A stretch of 64,000 nt of DNA from Fragilariopsis cylindrus CCMP1102 (Eukaryota > Bacillariophyta > Bacillariophyceae > Bacillariales > Bacillariaceae), in contig FMBT01000303.1 of assembly GCA_900095095.1 (NCBI GenBank), positions 434,001 to 498,000 of the forward strand. The letters run 5' to 3'. Of this stretch, positions 11,120 to 21,204 are shown piece by piece. Under the pieces are notes generated by a model, which did not search any database, was not told the origin of the DNA, and saw nothing but the letters and a program-made list of their open reading frames with translations. Both the position numbers and the translations under genes were made by a program. Position 1 is the stretch's first letter. The number at the start of each line of letters is the position of its first letter.

Positions 11120-14037
11120 TGTCTTCCTTCACTTTACTTTACTTTTCTTTACTTTAATTTTTGCAATACAGTTACGTTACGTGATCATACGTTTAGTTCA
11201 GTTTAGTAATAGTTTGTAATATTATCAAACAATGATAGAAAATTTGATTTACTAAGTTACTGTAGCACAACTCAACCCCGAAGCAAAAACAAAACGGATA
11301 ATACATACACACAACGCATACACAAGGCATACAGTACACTGTACGAGAGACAAAAGATTTCGGGCAAGAAATAAGAATGCGACGATCATACGGTAGATAC
11401 AGCACAATGTAAGGTCCAATAGGCTAAGGCCCAAGATCTTCGCAGCGTGCATACGCGAATTAGGCCCATGACGTTCGTTTGAATATATTGGTAATTAACG
11501 GTAAATTTACAAAAACAGATAGGCTGTATTATAATTAAGACGCTCGTGAATATACATTTATGCTAAATTACAAATAGACATTAAAATGTGGAAAATGCCA
11601 TTGTATTGTAATCGAACAAGTCGAATAAGATTTCTATAGCGATGCTCTTGGGCCTTATTGACTAGATCGACTCAGCTCAGCTCAAACCGAAAGATTGATT
11701 ATTGAGCGGGAGAACGTAAAAGCGTAGTATGTATCTCAAATTTCTCATATATTTTTTTGTCTCACACCAGGAATTTCATATTTCTGGTACAAAATCTCCG
11801 TAGAATCCTGTGGTGGAAAAGTTTTTAAAGGGGGTATTCCATGAAATTTCTTCTATTTTTAAGGATGTGATGTTTATGTGTCGTCACTCCGTTCCATCCA
11901 CCATCTCCTGCATCTACTCAACAATTATTGAGGTCATGCCGATGCTAATGGGAAGCGAATTGCGCTCAAAGCAATTGAAATGGTGATTTTTTTCTTCTTT
12001 GGGGGTACCGGTATGTTTGATTTTGCACCTCTCCTCTCCCTCCATCCTATTGCATCCCATCCTAGCCCATCCCATCCTATTATTTCTATCACTAGCAACG
12101 GCAATGATAGCATCACTATCAGCAGCATCCTTTCCACTAACCTTACCACTATCCTTACCATCATCGTCTGCAGCGGCTGCAGCAGGGAAAAAGCAACAAT
12201 TTAACACAAGATACAGCAACAACCGAGGAATAGAACCTACATGTGCAAAGTAGGTAGTCTTTACTATGCTTTTTAAAAAGTAGTATCCATCACAGTTGAA
12301 GAAACAGACATTATAAGGATTGAACAAAAATCTTGTATGGCACAATCAATTCTGTTTCTTTATTTGTTCTTGTTGGCAGAATTAGAACCCTTTCACATGG
12401 ATGAAACATGTATTATCCAACATTACTAGAGCATGCGCATGCGCGCAGGTTATCCTATCCATGATGTCAACAATAATATATCAAATCATCAACAACAAGA
12501 ACTGTTGCTGGGTGAGAATTTGTTGTGCACTTCTTGTAAACTTTTCTATGTTGTAAAGGTTTACCAGTAGTACAAAATTGGCATTTCACCGGTGGATAGA
12601 CTGCATAATGATGCCTTGTTTAATTAAAAACGGTTCTATTCCTCTTTCCTTTTAAGAACCAAACTGAAGCAACAGCAGGAATTACTGTTGATGTGTGGGA
12701 ATTTCATGTGCAACACTATACTATACACTTCCTCTGCATGTAAAGATTACACTAGGGTAAATGAAAAAAATATTGGTGTATATTCCTTCCTGTCAATTGA
12801 GCAATGCAAACAATCAAAAATAACTGATACTGTGTGTTGTGAATTGCTTGGTGTGACTTTCTGTAAACTTCTGTATGCCATATAAAGAGGCAGTACAATA
12901 GTAGAACTATCCATAGCAATGGTCTTGTTTGAATACCAACATGTCAATGCAAAGGCTTTTGACCATATCTCCATTAATATAGTTCCATTATTTACAAGAA
13001 GGTGGAATATTGCTGATGATATAACTCACTGAGTACATTTACACATGCTGGTTTTATTTATTACTGTGACTAACAGTGCGTTCTGGACAAGAAATACATA
13101 CTAGACTTGCAAGGGTGTATTAAGATGTTGGGTGATCCCCCACAACCAGTAAGTGCACCTCACCTAGTGACAGATCTAGTAGCAATTCCATTACAAAGAA
13201 CATAGCAACAAATAAGCCCACCATTTCAAGTACCAGTCAGAAGTTAGCCCAGCTAGTTAGAAAACTGAAAGTGCACCTCCACTAATTGCACTCACCTGCC
13301 ATATGAACTGCATGAGTGATATTTTTATCAAAACAACAGTAGATCTAGAAGGAACTCATAATTTCTTAATGCAAACTTGACAGGATTCCTGTTATGGCGC
13401 GCCACGGAGCGCCACTTTTTGGGTCTATTTTTTGTGGGGGTATATTTCCCTCAGAAATAGGACTTACACCCCCCTATTGAGACACAGCGCGTCTCCGAAT
13501 AAGGGCACGTGTCTTTTTATATACTCAATAGAAGTCCCGTTTGCTTTGTATGGGCCGCACCTACGCTGTAATAAGCCCGTAAAAATTAATTTTGGAAGAG
13601 CCATAGTAGGAAAATTCGCGGTTTGCACTAAGTATCACGTTCAGTGCATGCCTGCGCGATTTTTTAAAATTTAAATACTCAAAATAATTGTGTACTTGTA
13701 GAATCAATCTAACTACATTCAACCACCTACCATAGGAACTCATAGGAAATGACCTACAAGCTTGCTCAACCTGTCACTATCTGACAGTCACTCCAACTTC
13801 TCCAAGATTGGTTCTACTTCTTCAGCCCTGACAAAGACCAACTCTACCTCAAACACAAAAACTCATCAACAAATTTAGTCCTACCATGGAGGCGATGCTA
13901 CAAATTCACAAATCAAATATGCGCAACAAAACTACTATTATTAACTTATTATTTAATAGCTGCAGCTTTGCTCCTTAAGGTCTTAGAAAGACAGAAAGTC
14001 AACAATCTACCCGCCAAATTTATTCTACATTTATTTA
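11120..14037. other. gene-poor stretch, probably old repeats
   Basis: Nearly 3 kb without a supported gene. Short open frames at 11914-12345 and 12688-12974 have low-complexity or unrecognisable products. 11120-11450 probably carries the promoter of the adhesin-like gene. Alternating purine/pyrimidine near 12432 and a short GCGC-rich inverted motif near 13396-13415 (GGCGCGCCACGGAGCGCCAC) are the only distinct sequences. The change of texture from about 12300 on, with fewer trinucleotide tracts, suggests decayed transposon DNA continuing into the block on the right. Confidence 0.4.
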
Positions 14038-14541
14038 TTACTTAGGTTCATCTCCAAATCTGTCATCAATCATCTGCTTTCCCACCTCCAATGCTGTTTG
14101 CTCTCTGCTAGTTGATCTCTTCTTTCCCAGTTTAGTGTACAGTGTTGATATCAAATTGTTCACCTTATGTTTGATTTTCTTCATTACTGGAAGTACTCTG
14201 CTTGATGATCTCTTCTTCTTTAACCTGGTGTACACGTTTGTCAATGGGTTATTAGAGTATTTCTTTGATTTCAATTGCTTTGATAGTTTCCGTGATACCG
14301 TGGTCTTTGCTGGTTTGTTTGCAGTGAAGTGTTGCCATATCGGTTTGCTGTTTTCTTGTGCTAATTCCTTCACTCGTTTCATGCTATGATCTATGACTGG
14401 TCTCCATCTGTTAATCCACTTTTTCAATTGTTGGTTTGTGTCTGCAAGTTTTGATAGTAGTGTTTCATCATATATTTTAATTTCATCTTCTGGCAGTACC
14501 ATTTCTTTCAGCGTATACAGATCAACAAAACTACTAACCAT
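14038..14541 (-). CDS. unknown basic protein, possibly transposon-derived
   Basis: A 167-residue open frame, Lys/Arg-rich (pI clearly basic), with an internal duplication: YTRLKKKRSSSR and, 30 residues later, YTKLGKKRSTSR. There is no signal peptide, membrane segment or family motif that I recognise. It lies 5' to 3' downstream of another unrecognised open frame (14599-15253) in the same orientation, in a region invaded by LTR elements. It may be the remnant of a transposon-encoded or captured gene. Whether it is expressed is unknown. Confidence 0.35.
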   Translation of the reverse strand: MVSSFVDLYTLKEMVLPEDEIKIYDETLLSKLADTNQQLKKWINRWRPVIDHSMKRVKELAQENSKPIWQHFTANKPAKTTVSRKLSKQLKSKKYSNNPLTNVYTRLKKKRSSSRVLPVMKKIKHKVNNLISTLYTKLGKKRSTSREQTALEVGKQMIDDRFGDEPK

Positions 14542-14598
14542 CAGCCACTAATTTGGCATCAGTCAGCACACGCCCAGCCTCTAGAAATATTCTAGAAA

Positions 14599-15253
14599 CT
14601 ATTTTCCCCCCTTGTGCCTTGTGGCACTAGCAAATCTTGGGGGTTTGCTAGAAACTAAATAAGTTTTTTCAGGGTGCACACTTTTCCTAAAAAGTGTATG
14701 GGGATACACACGCTCTACATACCCGGTTTGTAAACAGCATATATGCATACCAACATTGCCAAACCCTGTGTATGCAAACACGCTTGTATCCCTTAGCAGG
14801 TAAAAGCATGCTATAAAATCTGGATACTCGCTTTGCATACACACTTCCCTAAAAAGCATGTAGTGGTACACGCTTAGGGGATACACCCTTTTGAAAGAAA
14901 CTGACCACAATCTTATAGTTCTATCTAGCTTCTTTTGCTTGGTCTGCACTGGTTGGTGGTTAGATATTCTCCATCCTCCTTCTGTGTCCATTACGCCCGT
15001 TGGTGATGCATCTTTTGGCAGTGTTTCCACCATATTTCCATCTGGTTTATAGTTATATGTATCATTGTCTGCTATTTTGTGGTAGTCATAATAAAATTCT
15101 CCATTCTTTTCCCAATTCTTTCTATAACTTCTGTATAGTATGTATGTTTCTTCTGAGTAGTAAAATGGCCTTAGCCATTCTGAATCGTTGGCTAGTATAA
15201 GCCAATTGCCTAGTGGTTTCATCAGTCTCATTCGTTGTCCTATTTCTCCTGTC
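14599..15253 (-). pseudogene. unrecognised open frame cut by the short LTR element
   Basis: The frame of 14599-15231 stays open upstream to the LTR junction at 15253. If the inserted LTR element (15254-17213) and one target copy are removed, it continues without a stop into 17214-17300 (residues ...ELNHTEVVKYEKKNREERR, then MTGEIGQRMRLMKP). Further upstream, in a neighbouring frame (17253-17430), the segment KYWNGVPYRD...YYNLFYEDNK resembles a Tudor/chromo-like module often seen in diatom transposon proteins (inference). The 3' part (14640-14900) has short repeated GTGTATGCAAA-type motifs and may not be coding. I read it as a degraded gene or transposon ORF that was the target of the insertion. 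Confidence 0.4.
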
Positions 15254-15581
15254 TGTTAGATAATATTAACGCGCTAGTCGACTACTTCGACTAACTACTC
15301 CAACTGTGACTCATATGAGGTGAGCGAGAGGTGCAGTTAAATAACTGTTAGCAATACGAATCAACTGATACCACAAGATTCAACTGCCACACCATGGATC
15401 GCCCATTACAGATGGAATATATGAAGATAGCCTTGTACAGAAGAACCACTAACACATGAGATAAGGAACACAGGATGTAAACAACATACTGAGCTCACTT
15501 TAATCTAGAACATCATTGTAACTCTAATATAACATTACCATTAACAACCACTACTATATGTCTTAGTATTTACTTCTAATA
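15254..15581 (+). repeat. 5' LTR of the short element
   Basis: 328 bp, TG...TA termini, identical to 16886-17213. If the self-priming reading is right, the transcript starts at or near 15498, making U3 about 244 bp and R plus U5 about 84 bp. Confidence 0.85.
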
Positions 15582-15595
15582 GTTCTAGATTAAAG
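15582..15595 (+). promoter_or_regulatory. putative self-complementary primer-binding site
   Basis: GTTCTAGATTAAAG follows the left LTR directly. Its exact reverse complement CTTTAATCTAGAAC is at 15498-15511 within the same LTR. The position is that of a retroelement primer-binding site, but the sequence does not start with the usual TGG that pairs with a tRNA CCA end. Confidence 0.6.
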
Positions 15596-16885
15596 TCCGT
15601 CCGTGATGACGATAAACTATAACATCGATCAAACTGATCGAAGAACCACAAGCCAGTATTAACAACAGCGTAATACGAAAATCAATAAATCATGACAAGC
15701 CTCGCAAGTACAAGTACAAGCGATGCGAAATCAATCAAGCGCCCAACCGATACAAAACAACGTCGGCGAAGATTATCAATCTCCAAGGGTGCCGAAAGCA
15801 ACAAGCGAAGCAAATCAACAATGATCTAATCGATCAAGAAGAACTAACAAGTACAAGCGAAGCGACAAGCGAAGCAACGTGCGAAATAAACGATACGGAA
15901 CCGTATCACCTATCAAGCTCCTCAAGTGACGTAAAGTAACTTACGTAAAACACGAAGAACTAATCAAAGAAGAACCAACACCACCGTACTATCTCCAAGG
16001 GTGGTGGAACCGAAATGAACTGTACCAAGAAATAAACAACTGATACAGAACATCAATAAATAAAATAACAACTCGTCGTAACCAACGACAACAAACGTCA
16101 TCATACGCATACCGATCGGTAGTACAATACAGTACTGCCGATTCCATAAGCGTCATATTCAATAATCAACACCAAAATAAACTAATCCGATTGGTAGTAC
16201 GATACAGTGCTGCCGATTCCATAACAAATCGAACGGTAGTACAATACAGTACTGCAAAATAAACAAAAAGTCCAATACCACCGTACAATCTCCAAGGGTG
16301 GTATGAAATACAAAATAAATAATTAAAAATAAATATAACCACCACCGCCACCGTACTATCTCCAAGGGTGATGGTAGATAATAATAAAAATTAAGCTGAT
16401 TAGCAACAGCGTCTAACCAATTATTAGCATAAATAATACAAAAACAAATCAAACAAAAACAAACAAACAAAAACAAACAATCAAAATAAACAAATAACAA
16501 TAAAGACGTAAATACTAAATCTATTGAACTTTATTGGTATATCAAAAAAGAATGAAATTTACGAGTAAACTAATTTTTATAAATGAAACAAAACAGTAAT
16601 AATAACTATAATTCAACGAACGATGAAGAAATAAATTAATCTACAAAGATGAATACACAACACTTCTTTAGAAAATGGATTAGGAATCAAAAAAAATGTT
16701 CTGAAAATGTCCATGGACCATGAATATAAAAATATTCCCAAATGTTCCAAAAAGCAGCCCGTGTAGTAAAAAACTTGAATGATTACCCAACCAAACATCA
16801 CTCTAAGCAACATAGTAATGAATACCGAATACACTTATATATAACAAATAAAAAAAAATGACAGTACGAAGACTATCCAAGGGTG

Positions 16886-17213
16886 TGTTAGATAATATTA
16901 ACGCGCTAGTCGACTACTTCGACTAACTACTCCAACTGTGACTCATATGAGGTGAGCGAGAGGTGCAGTTAAATAACTGTTAGCAATACGAATCAACTGA
17001 TACCACAAGATTCAACTGCCACACCATGGATCGCCCATTACAGATGGAATATATGAAGATAGCCTTGTACAGAAGAACCACTAACACATGAGATAAGGAA
17101 CACAGGATGTAAACAACATACTGAGCTCACTTTAATCTAGAACATCATTGTAACTCTAATATAACATTACCATTAACAACCACTACTATATGTCTTAGTA
17201 TTTACTTCTAATA
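16886..17213 (+). repeat. 3' LTR of the short element
   Basis: 328 bp, identical to the left copy at a constant offset of 1,632 bp. It is followed immediately by the target duplication CTGTC at 17214-17218. Confidence 0.85.
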
Positions 17214-17504
17214 CTGTCATCCTTCTCTCTTCTCTGTTCTTCTTCTCGTATTTTACCACCTCTGTATGATTAAGTTCTTCCTTATTTTGTTGTCTTCGTA
17301 GAATAGGTTATAGTATATGCCGGTATTGCTTGTGATGATGTCTCTATATGGTACTCCATTCCAATACTTGAGTATGAAAATCCTATTACTAACTTTATCT
17401 GTATCTCCCTTTCTCTGACGCAAACAAACAAAACAACCACACAGCCAAGTCCAGTCCGCCTACTACACAAGAATGGGCACTCTATATGAAAGGCATAAAG
17501 CATG

Positions 17505-17683
17505 TGCCATGCCCTAGACTAGTATATAGGGAAGAGGCTTTCTATTGTGAGATAATGTATATTATAAGCATTAGTTCTATTCTAGAGATGCTTCCATTCG
17601 TAATGGAAGCAGTTCAGTTGATTCGTTAGCGATATTAGCGATGAATCACTAGTAACTAATCCCGTGAATAAATGCGCACTGCA
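17505..17683 (-). repeat. 3' LTR of the gypsy element (179 bp)
   Basis: TG...CA ends, preceded by target duplication GCATG. It differs from the other LTR only at 17672. Confidence 0.95.
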
Positions 17684-17726
17684 TTCTCCTCCGATCTATA
17701 TTAAGTATTCAAATAGTCTTCTATTG

Positions 17727-20700
17727 TCATTCACTGTTGTTAATGATAGTAGGAGTTTCAGCTTTGCGATAGTATGGAATAACCCTCCTAACGTTCACAT
17801 TTTTGATGTCTGTTGGGGATTTTTCAATTAATATTGATCCATTGTTGTTATGTTTTATAACTTTATAAGGCCCTTCACGAGGTATTGCTAGCTTGCGAAG
17901 GATGCCTGGTTTCTTCAGGGTGATGAGGTCACCCTTCTGATAGATGTGAGGTACTCTGCTTGAGTTTTCTCTAATATTATTTTTGTTTATTTTTGTTTGT
18001 TTATTATTTTTGATTTCATTCCAGTCAATTTCAGTTGATACTGGTGAAAACATATCTCTTCCAAACACTAGCTGTGCTGGTGAGTGTCCATGTGATTGAT
18101 GATACGATGATCTTATTGCATAAGCCACTGAGGAAAGATATTCATCGAATGGATCTTCATTATCCGGATCGATTGGTGTATTTTCTAAATCAAATGTTGC
18201 TAAACCATCACCTAACACTTGGTGTATACGTTCTAGTATAGCATTTGATTGAGGGTTCCAAGCATTGCTTGGTCTTTGTTTTAAACCCATATTATCACAG
18301 AGTTCAGCAAACTCTGCTTTAAATTCAGTTCCATTATCAAATCCTATTTCTTTTGGGCGTGGGTATCTTGACAACCACACACTGTCAAGGATTTGTTGGC
18401 ATCTGTATGCTGTTGGAGGCCCATATAACTGTTGTTGTTCGAACCACCCAGTGACTGGATCGACCATGGTCATTACATGTACTTCATATGTAAAACCATT
18501 TGTATTCACTACTGACTTTGGTCCCCACAGATCTACATTAACCCTATTCCATCGAATAGATTCTGCAGTCTTGGGTGGTAGTAGTGAGTACTTTTTCTTG
18601 CCAGCTTTCTTGTACATCTGGCATTCATGACAGGTCTTTACGAGCTGTTTTACTTGCTTATTAAGACCACTCCAAGTGAATACTAACTTGATTGTATCAA
18701 TCATTCGTTTTTCACCTGGATGAATTAAGATATTATGGTACCAATCTAACACGACTTGTTGTTTTGCTTGGGGTACTAATATTCTGTTATTCTTGTGTAT
18801 CAGTTCAATTCCTTCCACAGATTTATATGTGTAGGTTGTTGAGCTTGTACTGCTTGTTTTAATGTGGCTGTCGACCATATTTACTAAGCTTTCATCATTC
18901 AGCTGTGCTGTTTGCATTGATTGTAGATCTAATGGATACGATGATTCGATGTTTTCTGATGCAGTCATCAGTATGTTGTTATCACAGTCAAAACCATCTT
19001 CAGTGAAGTTTGATTCTGATAAGAATGTGCAGAGATTCATCATCTTTACATCCACATACTGTAGTCGCTTCTGTTTTTGTTCCCACACTCTTAGGTCATC
19101 AGCCTTGTCATTAAGGTCTAACCTTGATAGAGCATCAGCAGCATCGTTGTCAATGCCTGCAATGTGGACCACTTTAGGATTATATTCTTCTACAAGGTTT
19201 CTCCACCTCATCATCCGTTGACTAGGCAATTTTGCATAGAGGAGATTGAGATGATCCGTGTGAACTGTAAGATCTTGTCCTCTAATAACACCAGCAAAGG
19301 CTTTTAAACCTTCTACTATTCCAAGGAGTTCTTTTTCTCCTACTGTATAGTTTAGCTGTGGATCACTGAGCTTTCTTGTATAGAATCCAAGTGGCTTGCC
19401 ATCTTGTACTAGAGTGGCACCCAGTTGGATGTCACTCGCATCGGTATACAAGTGGAAGGGCTTGTCGAAGTCCGGAAATGATAACAGTTCATCTGTTTTT
19501 ATCATTTCTTTGGCTTTGTTAAAAGCAGTTAGATGCTTTTCCAACATAAGAAATGGAATAGGACGTTTGGTACTGTTCTTTTTCTTTGTTGAGGCTGCTG
19601 CTAATTCATTCAAAGGGGATAGGATATGACTCCTTCCTCTGAAGAGATCTCTGTAGAAATTGATCATTCCTAAGAATCTTCTTAGTTGTTTTCCACTAGT
19701 TGGTGGTAGAATACGGTCCATCGCTTCAATTTTCTTTGGCTGTGGACCTATACCTTCGCTAGTGAGTTGGTATCCAAGATACTCCACACTCTTCTGCATG
19801 AAGAAGCTCTTCCTAAGGTTAGCTTTGAATCCGGCATCTTGTAGACGCTGCAGAACTTGCTCAACCTTTTGTAAGTGATTTTCTGTTGATTCATTCACTC
19901 TTTGAATCACCAGTATATCATCGATGTATACAAGTACATCTAGTCCTCTAAGAGTTTCTGTCATAATAGATTGAAACATAGAAGGTGCACAAGCAACGCC
20001 CATAGGCATTCGTAGATATCTATACTTCCCCCAGGGCAGTATAGTTGCACATAGCTTTTGACTCTCTTCATCAAGTGGAATCGTATAGAAACCAAGAGAT
20101 AGGTCAAGGGCTGTAGCTGACTTGAATTTCTCAAGCTTCTGCAGTGTTTCATTGATTCGGGGTAGTGGAAATGGATCCACTTCGACCCACTTATTCAACT
20201 CTCGGAAGTCTGTTACGATACGAATATCTCCAGTCTTCTTTGATACACCAAAGGATGGGGAAGCCCAAGGGCTATCGTCGTGCCATGGTAACTCTTCTAG
20301 TACACCAATTGACACCATACGTTCCACCTCCTTTTTGGCAATATATTCGTAAGCCTTCGGAAGATTGAAGTATCTTCCTTTATATGGCACCACACCGGGC
20401 TTGAGCTTGATGTGTGCAGGCTTGCAATGTTTGAGCGTACCCAAACCTCCACCAAAGAGACCCTTTTCGAATTTTCGTAGGGTCTTTTTCAGTTTTTCCT
20501 TGTTGGTAGCATCGATATCTAGATCATTTACCATAGCATCTATGTTGACCTTGGAGTAGTTGCATTCCAACATTTTGGTTTGTCTCTCTTCTGCTTCTTG
20601 TAGAAGAGGGCTATCAGTATGCATGCTATAGAGCATGTTACAGGTGGCACGGTTGTGCAGCTGACCAATAGTCTTTAGTGGGATCTTATCTTCATTCCAA

Positions 20701-21185
20701 TGAATCTCTTGTTCCTTGAATAAGACATTGATACCCATGTTCCAGAGGAGATCATTCCCAATAATAACATCATACTGTTGTTTTCTTGGGTTGGATGTTT
20801 CATCCACTTGGAACTTGTATTCGATGGTTTGATTCTTTTGGTTTTCGAATTCAATCATCTTGAAGCCCACGCTAGCTGTCATTGACGAGTGGAAGGTACT
20901 TCCATACGTCTCATACTTGATAGTATTTTCTTTTGACAACTTGGTTCGTCGCTTCTTATCTGTAAACTGTTTCAGTATCATTGACTTGGTACATCCAGTG
21001 TCTAGGAGACATCGCGCCATAGTATCATGTCCATTGACATTGATAGAGAGCAGTATTTCACAGAAGCGTCTTGCTCCGTGTAATGGCTTGGCTCGGCTTG
21101 GATATAGTGTACCATCAACAGTACCAACGAGTACCGGCGTAGGCCTATGAAGGATTCGGCGCGGCTTCTTTGTTGCTGTTGTACT
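17727..21185 (-). CDS. pol: gypsy pol: protease, reverse transcriptase, RNase H, integrase
   Basis: The 1,097-residue frame begins at a Met at 21020, but it is open upstream to 21185, directly after the gag stop and in the same frame. The protease signature is LLDTGCTKSMI. The reverse transcriptase carries VYIDDILV. RNase H carries LYTDASDIQLGATLVQ. The integrase has an HHCC zinc module (HPGEKR...CHECQMYKK) and the D, D, E residues in VNVDLWGP, GFDNGTEF and NAILERIHQ. The C-terminus has the usual KGDLITL and GPYKVIKH segments, ending in NVRRVIPYYRK; no chromodomain is evident. No frame breaks were seen, so the enzyme set looks functional. Expression of pol probably depends on passing the gag UGA. 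Confidence 0.93.
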   Translation of the reverse strand, partial: STTATKKPRRILHRPTPVLVGTVDGTLYPSRAKPLHGARRFCEILLSINVNGHDTMARCLLDTGCTKSMILKQFTDKKRRTKLSKENTIKYETYGSTFHSSMTASVGFKMIEFENQKNQTIEYKFQVDETSNPRKQQYDVIIGNDLLWNMGINVLFKEQEIHWNEDKIPLKTIGQLHNRATCNMLYSMHTDSPLLQEAEERQTKMLECNYSKVNIDAMVNDLDIDATNKEKLKKTLRKFEKGLFGGGLGTLKHCKPAHIKLKPGVVPYKGRYFNLPKAYEYIAKKEVERMVSIGVLEELPWHDDSPWASPSFGVSKKTGDIRIVTDFRELNKWVEVDPFPLPRINETLQKLEKFKSATALDLSLGFYTIPLDEESQKLCATILPWGKYRYLRMPMGVACAPSMFQSIMTETLRGLDVLVYIDDILVIQRVNESTENHLQKVEQVLQRLQDAGFKANLRKSFFMQKSVEYLGYQLTSEGIGPQPKKIEAMDRILPPTSGKQLRRFLGMINFYRDLFRGRSHILSPLNELAAASTKKKNSTKRPIPFLMLEKHLTAFNKAKEMIKTDELLSFPDFDKPFHLYTDASDIQLGATLVQDGKPLGFYTRKLSDPQLNYTVGEKELLGIVEGLKAFAGVIRGQDLTVHTDHLNLLYAKLPSQRMMRWRNLVEEYNPKVVHIAGIDNDAADALSRLDLNDKADDLRVWEQKQKRLQYVDVKMMNLCTFLSESNFTEDGFDCDNNILMTASENIESSYPLDLQSMQTAQLNDESLVNMVDSHIKTSSTSSTTYTYKSVEGIELIHKNNRILVPQAKQQVVLDWYHNILIHPGEKRMIDTIKLVFTWSGLNKQVKQLVKTCHECQMYKKAGKKKYSLLPPKTAESIRWNRVNVDLWGPKSVVNTNGFTYEVHVMTMVDPVTGWFEQQQLYGPPTAYRCQQILDSVWLSRYPRPKEIGFDNGTEFKAEFAELCDNMGLKQRPSNAWNPQSNAILERIHQVLGDGLATFDLENTPIDPDNEDPFDEYLSSVAYAIRSSYHQSHGHSPAQLVFGRDMFSPVSTEIDWNEIKNNKQTKINKNNIRENSSRVPHIYQKGDLITLKKPGILRKLAIPREGPYKVIKHNNNGSILIEKSPTDIKNVNVRRVIPYYRKAETPTIINNSE

Positions 21186-21204
21186 TCAAGTGCGCTTGAA
21201 GTAC
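21181..21204 (-). promoter_or_regulatory. perfect hairpin containing the gag stop codon
   Basis: A 10-bp perfect inverted repeat with a 4-nt loop: GTACTTCAAG, CGCA, CTTGAAGTAC on the coding strand. The gag UGA sits in the 3' arm. It is a candidate signal for readthrough from gag into pol. Confidence 0.6.

Larger units (their letters stand above)
15254..17213 (+). mobile_element. non-autonomous short LTR retrotransposon (TRIM-like), 1,960 bp
   Basis: Two 328-bp direct repeats (15254-15581 and 16886-17213), identical by eye, begin TGTTAGATAA and end CTTCTAATA. They are flanked by the same 5-bp target duplication, CTGTC (15249-15253 and 17214-17218). The 1,304-bp interior has no gag or pol and no long open frame. 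It carries repeated hairpin-forming motifs. The primer site at 15582-15595 is an exact reverse complement of 15498-15511 inside the LTR, which sets plus orientation and suggests self-priming. No clear polypurine tract precedes the right LTR. Identity of the LTRs implies a recent insertion, which would need proteins from a full-length relative elsewhere. Confidence 0.85.

Noticed and set aside
12190-12300. Possible tRNA on the minus strand (B-box-like GGTTCTATTCC)
   Set aside because: The T-arm does not pair and no acceptor stem or anticodon loop could be built around it.
12688-12974. Small Cys-rich frame (plus) and overlapping minus frame
   Set aside because: Overlapping frames on both strands without codon bias, signal peptide or known motif. 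Probably decayed transposon DNA.
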